From: Methanoculleus caldifontis
Lineage (GTDB): Archaea; Halobacteriota; Methanomicrobia; Methanomicrobiales; Methanoculleaceae
NCBI RefSeq assembly: GCF_032842345.1
Contig: NZ_WBKO01000001.1
Location: 1,116,001-1,180,000 of the forward strand
Reading direction: 5' to 3'
DNA: 64,000 nucleotides
Made by a program: the position numbers and the translations under genes. Below, one piece after another: positions 43,547 to 52,449 of this stretch (the first letter of the stretch is position 1; every line of letters begins with the position of its first letter). The notes below the pieces were generated by a model. That model was not told the DNA's origin, did not search any database, and saw only the letters and a list, made by a program, of their open reading frames with translations.

Positions 43547-44476
43547 ATGTTCACCACCCGTGAGATCCGGACAGAACGGGGGGTTCTCCAGTACCGCCGG
43601 GAGTCCCTCACGGGGCTCCGGTGCCGGATCAGTCCCGCCCGGATCGGACGGCGGATCGACACCGCTCCTAATCTGCCTTCTTCTCGTGACGGCTGCCCGT
43701 TCTGCCCCGGTGCCGTAGGCTCCTCCACCCCGACGTTTGCGGACGGCAGCCGTCTCCGGTGGGGCGAGAGCGTGACGTTCCCGAACCTCTACCCCTTTGC
43801 GGAGCGCCATGTCGTCACGGTGATCACGCGCGACCACGCGCCCGTCGGGTTCGACCCCCGCTGCCTCGCCGACGCCATCTCCGGGACAGCGGAGGGCCTG
43901 GCCCGGTCTCCCGGCTACGCGAGCATCAACTGGAACTGCCTCCCGTCGGCAGGCGCGAGCATCGTCCACCCGCACCTGCAGGGGATTGCCGACGTGGAGC
44001 CCACCCTTCTCGCGGGCCTCTACCTCTCCGCCGGCCGCCGTTACCTCGCCGACCACGGCCGCCCCTACTGGGACGACCTGATCGAACGCGAACGCTGCTC
44101 AGGCCGGTTCCTCTTCGAGGACGAGGTCTTCTGGTCGGCAAACCCCGTCCCGCTCGGCGAGCGGGAGGTGCGGGGCATCCTCCCGGTCTCGACGCTCGAC
44201 GAGCTTGAGCCCTATATCGAGCCGCTGGCCGACGGGATCTGCCGGGTCATCGCCTTCTACCGGAATCTCGGCACGTATGCCTTCAACGTCTCGATCTTTT
44301 TTGACGCCCCGGGAACCGCCGGGCGGGGTCACCGGGCCTTCTGTTCCATCATCGCGCGGTTAAACCCGAACAGCCTCTCCATGTGCGACTCGGCGTTCAT
44401 GGAGCGGCTGCACCTGGAGCCGGTCATCCTGACACTCCCTGAAGACCTGGGCGCACTCTTTGAGGAGAAAAATTGA
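43547..44476 (+). CDS. Galactose-1-phosphate uridylyltransferase-like HIT protein
   Basis: A 309-residue GalT-like nucleotidyltransferase of the HIT superfamily. It has CPFCPG near residue 50 (zinc-type CxxC), NLYPFAERHVVTV (the NxYPF-type motif) and the catalytic GASIVHPHLQG motif (HPHxQ; the second His is the nucleophile in GalT). Gal-operon partners (epimerase, kinase) are absent, so the substrate may be another sugar 1-phosphate or nucleotide. It is followed immediately by an aldehyde dehydrogenase with overlapping or coupled translation, which suggests a shared pathway. Function is inferred only at family level. Confidence 0.85.
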   Translation: MFTTREIRTERGVLQYRRESLTGLRCRISPARIGRRIDTAPNLPSSRDGCPFCPGAVGSSTPTFADGSRLRWGESVTFPNLYPFAERHVVTVITRDHAPVGFDPRCLADAISGTAEGLARSPGYASINWNCLPSAGASIVHPHLQGIADVEPTLLAGLYLSAGRRYLADHGRPYWDDLIERERCSGRFLFEDEVFWSANPVPLGEREVRGILPVSTLDELEPYIEPLADGICRVIAFYRNLGTYAFNVSIFFDAPGTAGRGHRAFCSIIARLNPNSLSMCDSAFMERLHLEPVILTLPEDLGALFEEKN

Positions 44477-44502
44477 TTCCATGCCGGCGCCGACTCTTCA
44501 CC

Positions 44503-45924
44503 ATGACGAGCCCGCGCAAGTTCCTGGTCGGCGGAGAGTGGCGAAGAAGCGATGAGGTCCTGGACGTCCGGTTCCCCTTCACCGGGGAGACGGTCGGCCG
44601 GGCCTGCCTTGCCGGGAGCGCGGATATCGAGGACGCCCTCCGTTCTGCGGAGAGAGGCTTTGAGGTCACCAGGCTCCTTCCGGCTCATCGCCGCTCGGCG
44701 ATCCTCTGCGCCCTTGCCGGTCAGATCAGGGACCGCTCCGCGGAGCTTGCGGAGACGATCGTCCTCGAAGCGGGAAAGACCCGGAGGCTTGCGGAGGGCG
44801 AGGTCCTGCGTGCCGCGCAGACGATCGAGGTCTCCGCCGAGGAGGCGCGCCGTATCGACGGCACCATCCTCCCCCTCGACTGGAACGAGGCCGGCGAGGG
44901 GCGGGTAGGTTGCCTCCGCCGGTTCCCGCTCGGCCCGGTCCTCGCGATCACGCCGTTCAACTTCCCGCTCAATATCGTCTGCCACAAACTCGGCCCGGCC
45001 ATCGCCGCCGGAAACTCCATCGTCATCAGGCCTGCATCGGCAACCCCGTTCTCCGCGCTGATGCTCGGGGAGATGGCGATCGAGGCCGGTCTCCCGCCTG
45101 AGGCGATCAGCGTCGTCCCCTGCCGCTCCGAGCTGGCCGAGCGGATGGTGCAGGACGACCGGATCGCCTGCCTGAGTTTCACCGGAAGCCCGGCCGTCGG
45201 ATGGCACCTTCGGGAGATCGCCGGCCGAAAGAGGGTCGGGCTGGAACTCGGCGGCAACGCCGCCGTGATCGTCCACTCCGATGCCGATCTCCCCTTTGCG
45301 GCCAATCGGATCGTCTCCGGTGGATTCTCGAACGCAGGCCAGGCCTGCATCTCGGTGCAGCGGGTATACCTCCACCGGCCGATCTTCGATACGGCGCTCG
45401 GGCTGCTCGTCGACCGCGTCCGTGCCCTCGCCGTCGGCGATCCCCGCGACCCCCGCACCGACGTGGGGCCTATGATCTCGGATGAAGCCGCCCGTGCGGC
45501 GTTTGCGAAGGTGCAGGACGCGGTCGGGAAGGGTGCGGAGGTTGCCGCCGGAGGAACCCGCGACGGTCCGCTCTTCCACCCCACGATCCTCTTCAACACG
45601 ACCCCTGAGATGGAGGTGAACCGGACCGAGATCTTCGCGCCGGTGGTGACGGTCACCCCCTACAAGACGTTTGAGGAGGCACTCGCGCTCGCGAACGACT
45701 CCGAGTACGGGTTGCAGGCCGGCCTCTTCACCCACGATACCCGGCGGATCTCGCAGGCCTTCGCCGAGCTCCGGGTCGGGGGGCTGGTGGTCAACGACGT
45801 CTCGACCTTCCGGATGGACCACGCCCCGTACGGCGGGGTCAGGGGTTCGGGCATCGGGCGCGAGGGGCCGAAGTACGCGATCGAGGAGATGACCGAGGAG
45901 CGGATGATGGTCTTTTTGCCGTAA
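44503..45924 (+). CDS. Aldehyde dehydrogenase family protein
   Basis: NAD(P)-dependent aldehyde dehydrogenase, 473 residues. The cofactor-binding region is ITPFNFPLNI and FTGSPAVGWHL. The catalytic Glu is in LELGGNA and the catalytic Cys in NAGQACISVQRVY, with FAPVVTVTPYKT near the end. Archaeal relatives include glyceraldehyde-3-phosphate and lactaldehyde dehydrogenases; the latter takes part in F420 synthesis in some methanogens. The substrate is not decided here. An upstream TTG at 44473, which overlaps the galT-like stop and has GAGGAG at good spacing, is an alternative start adding ten residues. Confidence 0.88.
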   Translation: MTSPRKFLVGGEWRRSDEVLDVRFPFTGETVGRACLAGSADIEDALRSAERGFEVTRLLPAHRRSAILCALAGQIRDRSAELAETIVLEAGKTRRLAEGEVLRAAQTIEVSAEEARRIDGTILPLDWNEAGEGRVGCLRRFPLGPVLAITPFNFPLNIVCHKLGPAIAAGNSIVIRPASATPFSALMLGEMAIEAGLPPEAISVVPCRSELAERMVQDDRIACLSFTGSPAVGWHLREIAGRKRVGLELGGNAAVIVHSDADLPFAANRIVSGGFSNAGQACISVQRVYLHRPIFDTALGLLVDRVRALAVGDPRDPRTDVGPMISDEAARAAFAKVQDAVGKGAEVAAGGTRDGPLFHPTILFNTTPEMEVNRTEIFAPVVTVTPYKTFEEALALANDSEYGLQAGLFTHDTRRISQAFAELRVGGLVVNDVSTFRMDHAPYGGVRGSGIGREGPKYAIEEMTEERMMVFLP

Positions 45925-46000
45925 AAACAGCAGGCCTGCCCTGGGGGATTGGGCCCCGCTCCTGCGCCAGATGCGGAGAGCCTGTGTGCGCGATACGGTC

Positions 46001-46238
46001 TCACGCGAAGTGCGAGCGAAGCGAGCTTGAGCACCGCAGGTGCGAGCCGCGAAGAACGCGAAGACCGGTGTTATGGTTACCTGTAACTCCTCTTCGCGGC
46101 TTCGCGCCTTCGCGTGAGCTTACCCTCCATTGCGCCTCAAACGCCATTGGTATTCTCATGCTCCATTCTTCGCACCTGACGGTGCTCATGCTCCGGCCCG
46201 TCGCACTTCGCACCTGGCGTGGCTCAAGCTCGCTTCGC
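46001..46238. repeat. Palindromic CGCGAAG repeat cluster
   Basis: GCGAAGCGAGCTTGAG (46016-46031) recurs inverted as CTCAAGCTCGCTTCGC at 46223-46238. GCCGCGAAGAACGCGAAG (46046-46063) is identical to 7097-7114. CTTCGCGTGAGC (46108-46119) is the inverse of 7086-7097. Several shorter CTTCGCG units lie between. It looks like a dispersed non-coding repeat family with inverted arms. Confidence 0.75.
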
Positions 46239-46325
46239 AGCCCCGCGTTTCTCGAGATCCGCTTTTGCTCACGCAGTGCGTGAACTGGCGGTGATGCAGT
46301 GTAATGGAAGGCGCTCTCCGACGCT

Positions 46326-46332
46326 AAAAAAA
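46326..46332 (-). terminator. Oligo-T terminator of mtd
   Basis: On the minus strand a run of seven T about 20 bases beyond the mtd stop. Confidence 0.45.
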
Positions 46333-46349
46333 GAAAGTGATATTGGGGT

Positions 46350-47192
46350 TTACTCGGGCTTGCTGATGAGCGCAGTCTTCGAGACGATCTCGCCGGTCTT
46401 CTTGTGGGGCTTCCTGATGACCGCGTCCATGCCCTTCTCGAGTTCGCGTGCTTCCTCGCAGAGGATCATGGCCTGGCGCATCATCTCGTGAGCGCTCGCG
46501 ACGATCGGGATGTACTTCTCCCATTCCTTCGTCATGAAGCAGCCCTTGACGTTGACGCCTGCGACCGACTGTGCGATCTCGTAGGCGGCACGGGCCTTCG
46601 CGAGCGCGTAGGGGTTGCTGAACTCGCCCTCGACAGCCTTGTCGGTGGTCATGACGACCTTCGGGAGCGCGAGGTCTGCGCCCTTCTTGCCTTCCTTGAC
46701 CTGGTCGATGACCTTGTCGAGCTCCATCTGCATTTTGCGGAACGCGCCGGTGATGGAGAGGACCTTGACGAGGTTTCCGTTGTAGTCAGCCATCTCGATG
46801 GGGTCGAGGAATTCGCGGCGGGCGCCGATCATGGCGTCGGCCTTCATGATGATGTAGCCGAAGTTGCTCGCCTTGAGCGCCTCGAACTGCTCCTTCTTGG
46901 TGGTGACGTCGTCGGTGATGACGATGCAGGGGATCCCGGCCGCTGCGAGGTCCTCACGGGCCTTGACGGGTCCGGGGAGGATGCCGTTCGGCGAAACGAC
47001 GATACAGAAGTCCGGGCCCCATGCCTTCATGTTGCTGACCACGCGGTCGATATCCTCGGGCTGCAGCTTCGTACCGGAGGTCGCCATGAAGGTGATCATA
47101 TCCTCACGGTCGGCACGCTCGTCAAGAAGGAGTTCACCCATTACACCGCTGGCGATATTTCCCAGTTTCGCAATTCCTACTTTAACAACCAC
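46350..47192 (-). CDS. mtd: F420-dependent methylenetetrahydromethanopterin dehydrogenase
   Basis: Mtd reduces methenyl-H4MPT to methylene-H4MPT with F420H2, the step before Mer. The 280-residue protein matches the family along its length: [75 protein letters not shown] and ISKPE at the end. The start is set at GTG 47192 (MVVKVGIAK), because a GAGGTG ribosome-binding site (47199-47204) lies six bases upstream. The GTG at 47201 is part of that site. It is divergent from tfx. Its TATA box is near 47241-47248. Confidence 0.94.
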   Translation of the reverse strand: MVVKVGIAKLGNIASGVMGELLLDERADREDMITFMATSGTKLQPEDIDRVVSNMKAWGPDFCIVVSPNGILPGPVKAREDLAAAGIPCIVITDDVTTKKEQFEALKASNFGYIIMKADAMIGARREFLDPIEMADYNGNLVKVLSITGAFRKMQMELDKVIDQVKEGKKGADLALPKVVMTTDKAVEGEFSNPYALAKARAAYEIAQSVAGVNVKGCFMTKEWEKYIPIVASAHEMMRQAMILCEEARELEKGMDAVIRKPHKKTGEIVSKTALISKPE

Positions 47193-47572
47193 TTTTAACA
47201 CCTCTCAATAGTTGAGAACACGATAGTATCGCCAAGTTCTCATATAAACGTTTTGAAATGCCCTGGAAGTCGCCCTGGAGCATCCCTGCCGGGAGAGGGG
47301 CGCCCGTATGGGGTTCTCCGGTGATCGCGGAGCGATGCATAAAATACCTGGGGTTGAGGGGGGCGCGCGGTGCCTCGGCGCTTGCAGGGGTGGCTGCCGG
47401 CGGGTCCGGGGGATGGCAATCCTCTCCGTATCTCTCCTGCAGCGGTATATTGGCGCTCCGGTTCTGGATACGCTGCGAGTGTCCAGGGGGGTTCCGGACT
47501 TCCCTTCCGAAAGGTCTGCCCGGGAGGGAGTTAAGGAAAAGTGTTTAAATTTCGGCCGTCAATATATGGGTG
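47193..47572. promoter_or_regulatory. Divergent mtd/tfx promoter region
   Basis: A 380-base gap with no gene. Minus strand: TATA CGTTTATATG (47241-47250) and the GAGGTG at 47199-47204 serve mtd. Plus strand: TTTAAAT (47544-47550) serves tfx, about 23 bases before its ATG. Any operator for Tfx would lie here (inference). Confidence 0.55.
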
Positions 47573-47977
47573 ATGAAACAAGGTCTGCTTACCGACCGCC
47601 AGAAGGAAGTGCTGCGCTACCGGAAGAAAGGGCTGACACAGCAACAGATCGCAGAGATCATCCATACCTCAAAGGCAAACGTCTGCACCATTGAGAAGGC
47701 CGCTCTTGAGAATATCTCGCGTGCACGCGAGACGCTCGAGTTCCTCTACACGCTCGATGCCGTCCACCTCTGCACCCTCCAGGGCGGCCTTGACCTGCTC
47801 AAAGCTCCCGATATGATCTACAGTGAAGCCGAGAAGATGGGGCTGAAGGTCAAATACGACACGATAACGCTCATTAACAGGCTCAGGGACACGAATCCCG
47901 ACCGCTTCAGGGGCAGGCAGGTCCGCGAGAACGTCGAGATCTACATCAACGAGGACGGCGACCTGTACTTCGGGTGA
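47573..47977 (+). CDS. tfx: Tfx family DNA-binding protein
   Basis: A 134-residue archaeal regulator of the Tfx family. Residues 1-60 form a helix-turn-helix typical of sigma-70 region 4-like domains (LTDRQKEVLRYRKKGLTQQQIAEII, then SKANVCTIEKAALENI). The remainder is the Tfx C-terminal domain (LLKAPDMIYSEAEKMGLKVKYD ... GRQVRENVEIYINEDGDLYFG). In Methanothermobacter Tfx binds downstream of the formylmethanofuran dehydrogenase promoter (known). The GTG at 47570 is rejected in favour of ATG 47573 (MKQGLLTDRQ), and the message is probably leaderless. It lies divergent from mtd. Confidence 0.92.
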   Translation: MKQGLLTDRQKEVLRYRKKGLTQQQIAEIIHTSKANVCTIEKAALENISRARETLEFLYTLDAVHLCTLQGGLDLLKAPDMIYSEAEKMGLKVKYDTITLINRLRDTNPDRFRGRQVRENVEIYINEDGDLYFG

Positions 47978-48178
47978 CGGGGTCATCGAGCGCGCGCCCG
48001 CGCGGATATCGGGCCGGTGGGCGCGTGGCCTGGAGGCGGACCTCCTCCGGCCGCTCAACATGAAACGGGGCATAGAAGGCCCTTCGTTCATCCTTGCGGT
48101 CTATCCCGCCGCAGAACCGGTGCCGCACCTGCAGCAGGCACTCTCCCTCCAGAATCCCCGGGGAATCATATAACAAGA

Positions 48179-48186
48179 TTTATATC
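48179..48186 (+). promoter_or_regulatory. TATA box upstream of a hairpin-rich segment
   Basis: TTTATATC preceded by ACAAGA. Transcription would start near 48210. The next protein start (L3) is about 600 bases on, so the element serves either a very long leader or a separate RNA. Confidence 0.5.
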
Positions 48187-48204
48187 TCATTTTTTGCAAT
48201 GTTT

Positions 48205-48520
48205 AAGAAACCGCTCTGTACTCCTCTGCCCGGATCCGGGAGTCTTCAGGCACGTCTCGTGCCTCTGATTCCCGTAATCTCTCCGGTTCCGCAAAAATCG
48301 CGGATCGGAGACATGCGGCGGGGGGGCACGGGTAAAAGCGGGTACCAGACAGAGTGAAGGCCGAACCCTCCTCACGGAGGGCCGATGTCGATACGGAGTT
48401 GTGCTCGTCACAACGGGATGACAGGAGCTGGATCTGATCGAGACGCTGGGCCAACGCCAGTGCAGCGCGCCCGGTTTCGGGAGTTCTCTCCCCGGAAGCG
48501 TCAAAGAGTCAGGATCTATT
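48205..48520 (+). ncRNA. Candidate structured RNA or long ribosomal leader
   Basis: No coding frame. Hairpins in order: CCCGGATCCGGG (48229-48240), AGGCACG-TCT-CGTGCCT (48248-48264), TCCGC-AAAAATC-GCGGA with outer pairs (near 48288-48307), CCCTCC-TCAC-GGAGGG (near 48367-48382) and GTTGTG-CTCGT-CACAAC (near 48398-48414). All are compact and lie downstream of a good TATA box. RNase P RNA and SRP RNA signatures were looked for by eye and not found. The boundaries are approximate and the RNA itself is inference. Confidence 0.35.
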
Positions 48521-48806
48521 GGCGACGACTGGAATGAACCCGGATTGCACTCCGGGCCGGTAGCGGGTGGAGCAATTGGAGAAGACGACGGGAGACCGTT
48601 CTATTCCCCTATCCCCCGCTGCCTCCATCAACTGTTTCCCTTACGCCATGCCTTTCCGGCGTGGCGTTCGATATCCCGCCCCTTACGGGTTCGCCAGAAT
48701 GACCGATCGTGCCGGCATGTCCGGCATGGGTTCGGTGCGTACACCGTTCTGCAGCAGGCTGCAGTCGACGTATCAGACTACAATGCACGAAAGGGTTGAT
48801 TGAAAC

Positions 48807-49820
48807 ATGGCGAACATTCACAGGCCACGCAGAGGATCTCTTGCGTACAGCCCGAGAACGCGGGCAAAAAGCCCGATCCCCCGCTACGGCTCATGGCCGG
48901 ACTACGCGGGAGCCCCGGCTGTGCAGGGATTTGCCGGGTACAAAGTGGGGATGACCCACGTCATCATGGTGGACGACCGCAAGAGCAGTCCCACCGAAGG
49001 CAGAGACGTGATGGTGCCGGTGACCGTGGTTGAGGTCCCGCCCATGAGAGTGGCGGGCGTGCGCGCATACAGCGAGGACACCTACGGGAAGCACGCGCTG
49101 ACCGAGGCTTGGACGACCGACCTCGACGAGGAGTTGTCCCGCCGCATCAACGTCCCGAAGAACCACGACACCAGCGCGGCTATTCTCGCTATCCGGGACG
49201 CTATCGGCGCCGGCAAGGTAGCAGAACTCTACGCTCTGACCTACACCCGGCCCGCAGAGCTCACCGGTGTCCCGAAGAAGGTCCCCGACCTGATGGAGAT
49301 GCGGATCGCCGGCGGAAGCCTCGATGAGCAGATCGCGTACGCAGAGGGAATCCTCGGCAAAGAGATCGAACTCACCGGGAACCTCGAGGTCGGCGAGTAC
49401 GTCGACGTGACCGCGGTCACTACCGGTAAGGGCACCCAGGGCCCCGTCAAGCGCTGGGGTGTCCAGGTCCGGAAGCGGAAACACTCCCGCGGCGGCAAAA
49501 AGCGTCACATCGGCACCCTCGGTCCGTGGAATCCTCACCACATCAGGTGGCAGGTCCCCCAGATGGGCCAGATGGGCTACCAGCAGCGCACTGAGTTCAA
49601 CAAGCGCATCTTGAAGATCGGCACGAACGGCGACGACGTCACGCCGGCAGGCGGTTTCCTCCACTACGGCCTTGTGCGCGGTCCTTACGTGCTGATCAAG
49701 GGCTCCGTTCCCGGCCCGAACAAGCGGCTGATCCGGATCCGTCCCGCAATTCGGCAGGGTGAACAAACCGTCCGCGCGCCGACGATCAACTTCGTCAGCA
49801 CGCAGAGCATGCAGGGGTGA
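48807..49820 (+). CDS. rpl3: 50S ribosomal protein L3
   Basis: Large-subunit protein near the peptidyl-transferase centre and first gene of the ribosomal cluster. The 337-residue archaeal-length protein begins [19 protein letters not shown] and has [46 protein letters not shown] (split family signature with GxGxxGxxKR) and the central [16 protein letters not shown]. The ATG at 48807 is preceded by a weak ribosome-binding context. A long non-coding region precedes it. Confidence 0.97.
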   Translation: MANIHRPRRGSLAYSPRTRAKSPIPRYGSWPDYAGAPAVQGFAGYKVGMTHVIMVDDRKSSPTEGRDVMVPVTVVEVPPMRVAGVRAYSEDTYGKHALTEAWTTDLDEELSRRINVPKNHDTSAAILAIRDAIGAGKVAELYALTYTRPAELTGVPKKVPDLMEMRIAGGSLDEQIAYAEGILGKEIELTGNLEVGEYVDVTAVTTGKGTQGPVKRWGVQVRKRKHSRGGKKRHIGTLGPWNPHHIRWQVPQMGQMGYQQRTEFNKRILKIGTNGDDVTPAGGFLHYGLVRGPYVLIKGSVPGPNKRLIRIRPAIRQGEQTVRAPTINFVSTQSMQG

Positions 49821-49826
49821 GCAGCG

Positions 49827-50582
49827 ATGAAGGCACAGGTTCGAACACTGACAGGTGAGGTCGCTCACGAGATCGATCTCCCGGAAATCTTTACGGAAGA
49901 ATACAGACCCGACCTGATTAAGCGGGCAGTCCTCGCGCTCCAGAGCACCCGGTTCCAGCCGCACGGGACCGACCCCTACGCCGGCATCCGCACCTCGGCA
50001 GAGTCCTGGGGTAGCGGGCGCGGTGTCGCTCAGGTTCCCCGTCTGAAGAACGGCAGCAGGGTGGCCCGGGTGCCCCAGGCAACCGGCGGGCGTGCAGCGC
50101 ACCCCCCGAAGGTCGAGAAGGTCCTCGTCAAGGAGATCAACCGCAAGGAGAAGAGGAAGGCTTTCCGCTCTGCCGTTGCAGCCAGCACGTCTGCCGAACT
50201 CATCCAGGGACGCGGGCACCTCTACGAGGTCGCAGGCAGCCTCCCGCTGGTCTTTGAGGACCGGTTCGAGGGGGTCACCCGGACGGGCGACGTTATCGCG
50301 GCACTCACGGCTCTCGGAGTCTATGCCGACGTCGAGCGGGCGAAGGACAGCAAGAAGGTCCGTGCAGGACGCGGAACCATGCGTGGCCGCCGCTACAAGC
50401 AGCGCAAGAGCGTCCTCATCGTCACCGGGAACGAGCCGCTCCGGGCAGCCCGGAACCTCGCCGGCGTCGATGCCGTCGCGGTCGACCAGCTGAACACCGA
50501 ACTGCTCGCACCCGGCACACAGGCAGGACGCCTGACGGTCTGGACGGAGTCTGCAATCAGGAGGCTGGAGGAGCTCTCATGA
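49827..50582 (+). CDS. rpl4: 50S ribosomal protein L4
   Basis: Assembly-initiating large-subunit protein, archaeal/eukaryotic L4 type (251 residues). The N terminus is VRTLTGEVAHEIDLPEIF. The extended loop that lines the exit tunnel follows (YAGIRTSAESWGSGRGVAQVPRLKNGSR). The Rossmann-like end has SVLIVTGNEPLRAARNLAGVDAV. It starts six bases after L3 and overlaps L23 by 4 bases. Confidence 0.97.
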   Translation: MKAQVRTLTGEVAHEIDLPEIFTEEYRPDLIKRAVLALQSTRFQPHGTDPYAGIRTSAESWGSGRGVAQVPRLKNGSRVARVPQATGGRAAHPPKVEKVLVKEINRKEKRKAFRSAVAASTSAELIQGRGHLYEVAGSLPLVFEDRFEGVTRTGDVIAALTALGVYADVERAKDSKKVRAGRGTMRGRRYKQRKSVLIVTGNEPLRAARNLAGVDAVAVDQLNTELLAPGTQAGRLTVWTESAIRRLEELS

Positions 50583-50827
50583 TACTGAAATACCCGTTCG
50601 TTACTGAGAAGGCAACGATGATGCTCGAGGGCGAGAACAAACTCCAGTTCATCGTCACGAGAGACGCCACGAAGCATGACGTCAAGCGTGAACTCGAGTC
50701 CCTCTTCGATCAGGAAGTGGCCGAGGTCCGGACCATGATGACCATGAAGGGCGAGAAGAAGGCCATTGTAAAGTTTGCGGACGCGAAAGCGGCTGAAGAG
50801 ATCCTCAGCCGGCTGGGAATAATGTAA
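50579..50827 (+). CDS. rpl23: 50S ribosomal protein L23
   Basis: Tunnel-exit protein that docks SRP and the translocon, 82 residues, short archaeal form. It reads LKYPFVTEKATMMLE ... KLQFIVTRDATKHDVKRELESLFDQEVAEVRTM, the standard family profile. The ATG overlaps the end of L4, and L2 follows after 11 bases. Confidence 0.97.
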   Translation: MILKYPFVTEKATMMLEGENKLQFIVTRDATKHDVKRELESLFDQEVAEVRTMMTMKGEKKAIVKFADAKAAEEILSRLGIM

Positions 50828-50838
50828 GGTGAGTGACG

Positions 50839-51558
50839 ATGGCACACCGAATTATAGCACAGAGCCGCGGTAAGGGCGGCCCGTCTTACCGTGCACCGTC
50901 GCACCGGTATAAGGCCGAACTGAAGCACCTGGGAACGAACACCGTTCTGGTCTCCGGGAAAGTCGTGGATATCGAGCACGATCCCGCTCGCCACGCGCCG
51001 ATCGCCCTCGTCAAGCTCGAGAGCGGCGAGAAGGTCTACATGCTCGCCACCGAAGGTCTCGGTATCGGCGAGCAGATCTCCTGGGGGCCCGGCGGTGCCG
51101 TGAAGAACGGCAACACCCTGCCGCTCCGGGAGGTTCCGGTCGGTGTATACGTCTGCAACGTCGAAGCCAGGCCAAACGACGGCGGCAAGTTCGTCCGCTC
51201 GAGCGGCGTCCAGGCCCTTGTCATCGGCAAGGCAGACGACGGCAGAGTCGGCATCAGGATGCCCAGCGGCAAGAACAAGTGGTTCAACGGTGTCTGTATG
51301 GCAACCGTCGGTATCGTTGCCGGCGGCGGACGGGGCGAAAAACCGTTCGTCAAGGCAGGAAAGAAGGCTTTCCACGTCAGGTCCTCCGCCGAGCGGTGGC
51401 CCCGCGTCAAGGGTGTCTGCATGAACGTCATCGACCACCCGTTCGGCGGCGGTGGCCACCAGCACTGCGGACGGCCGAAGACCGTATCCCACGGCACGTC
51501 CCCAGGGCGAAAGGTCGGACATATTGCCGCCCGGAGAACCGGTAAGTGGAAGAAGTGA
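50839..51558 (+). CDS. rpl2: 50S ribosomal protein L2
   Basis: Large-subunit protein needed for peptidyl-transferase assembly (239 residues). It has HRIIAQSRGKGGPSYRAPSHR at the N terminus, an SH3-like core, and the C-terminal signature with the functionally important His (VCMNVIDHPFGGGGHQHCG). The ATG at 50839 is chosen over a GTG two codons upstream, because an AGGTGAGTG precedes it at a suitable distance. Confidence 0.97.
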   Translation: MAHRIIAQSRGKGGPSYRAPSHRYKAELKHLGTNTVLVSGKVVDIEHDPARHAPIALVKLESGEKVYMLATEGLGIGEQISWGPGGAVKNGNTLPLREVPVGVYVCNVEARPNDGGKFVRSSGVQALVIGKADDGRVGIRMPSGKNKWFNGVCMATVGIVAGGGRGEKPFVKAGKKAFHVRSSAERWPRVKGVCMNVIDHPFGGGGHQHCGRPKTVSHGTSPGRKVGHIAARRTGKWKK

Positions 51559-51568
51559 GGGGTGAAGC

Positions 51569-51982
51569 ATGGCAAAGAAGACACAGAAGCGAATGCCGCG
51601 GCGGCGCGAGGAGTTCACCTATCATGGCTACTCCGTCGAGGATCTGCAGCAGATGGCTCTCTCCGAGCTGCTGCCGCTCATGCCTGCCCGGGCACGCAGG
51701 AAATTTGACCGCGGCCTCTCCCGGGAGCACGAGAAACTCCTCGCTGACGTCCGGTCGGGAGGCGACAACATCCGCACCCATCTCCGCGACATGATCATCA
51801 TGCCCGAGATGGTGGGGAAGACGATCGAGATCCACACTGGAAAAGAGTTCCAGAAGGTCGAGATCCAGCCCGAGGCAGTCTTCCACTACCTCGGTGAATT
51901 TGCACTGACCCGCAGGAGGGTCTCCCACGGAAGCGCCGGTATCGGTGCGACCCGGTCGAGTAAGTACGTACCGCTGAAGTGA
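51569..51982 (+). CDS. rps19: 30S ribosomal protein S19
   Basis: Small-subunit head protein, 137 residues, archaeal S19 (S15e). After a charged N-terminal extension ([22 protein letters not shown]), the conserved core is visible: [31 protein letters not shown] and the C-terminal [27 protein letters not shown]. It follows L2 closely. Confidence 0.97.
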   Translation: MAKKTQKRMPRRREEFTYHGYSVEDLQQMALSELLPLMPARARRKFDRGLSREHEKLLADVRSGGDNIRTHLRDMIIMPEMVGKTIEIHTGKEFQKVEIQPEAVFHYLGEFALTRRRVSHGSAGIGATRSSKYVPLK

Positions 51983-51987
51983 TGGCT

Positions 51988-52449
51988 ATGGCACGAACAG
52001 AGTATTCAGCAAAAATTGAGGGCGAGAACGTCGCTCGCGCAAAAGCGAACGAGCTTCCCGTCTCTCCCAAGCACTCGATCGAGATTGCCAGATTCATCCG
52101 GAACAAGACCACCGTCGAGGCAAAGGCATACCTCAACGACGTGGTGGCGCTCAAGAAGGCCATCCCCTTCAAGCGGTTCAACCGGAACGTCGCCCACAAG
52201 CGCGGCCTTCAGAAGTGGCCTGCAGGCCGGTACCCGGTCAAGGCTGCCGAGGCCTACATCAGGCTCCTCGACTCCGTCGAGAAGAACGCCGAGTACATCG
52301 GCCTTGACGCTGGAAAGCTCCGGATCGATCACGTCGCCGCAAACGCCGGCCGTGGCCTTAAGGCGTTCTTCCCGCGTGCGATGGGTCGCGCCACCCCGAA
52401 ACGCAGGGAGACCGTGAACATCGAGATCGTTGTGAGTGAGGTGGCGTAA
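51988..52449 (+). CDS. rpl22: 50S ribosomal protein L22
   Basis: Exit-tunnel protein (153 residues, archaeal L22/L17e form). It reads [41 protein letters not shown], then the beta-hairpin region, ending [13 protein letters not shown]. The start is ATG 51988 (MARTEYSAK), rather than the GTG/ATG codons just upstream, on family fit. It overlaps rps3 by one base. Confidence 0.96.
   Translation: MARTEYSAKIEGENVARAKANELPVSPKHSIEIARFIRNKTTVEAKAYLNDVVALKKAIPFKRFNRNVAHKRGLQKWPAGRYPVKAAEAYIRLLDSVEKNAEYIGLDAGKLRIDHVAANAGRGLKAFFPRAMGRATPKRRETVNIEIVVSEVA

Larger units (their letters stand above)
45925..46349. other. Repeat-rich intergenic gap
   Basis: About 425 bases with no supported gene, between convergent aldehyde dehydrogenase and mtd. 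It holds the CGCGAAG-type repeat family described separately. Short frames in it are low-complexity and not credible. Confidence 0.6.
47978..48806. other. Long non-coding stretch before the ribosomal cluster
   Basis: About 830 bases with no supported protein gene. A 37-codon frame at 48060-48173 (MKRGIEGPSFILAVYP) is the only one with protein-like composition and lacks a ribosome-binding site. From the TATA at 48179 the sequence is dense in hairpins (see the candidate RNA). The segment 48535-48800 has shorter dyads and the leader of the L3 gene. Confidence 0.6.

Noticed and set aside
46001-46238. CRISPR array in the repeat-rich gap
   Set aside because: The repeats are inverted and unevenly spaced, with no regular spacers and no cas genes.
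48060-48173. 37-codon frame MKRGIEGPSFILAVYP in the gap after tfx
   Set aside because: It looks protein-like and is open upstream, but has no ribosome-binding site or start further up. A remnant of a gene is possible but cannot be supported.
48205-48520. RNase P RNA or SRP RNA
   Set aside because: The conserved RNase P core and SRP helix 8 signatures are not visible by eye in this stretch.
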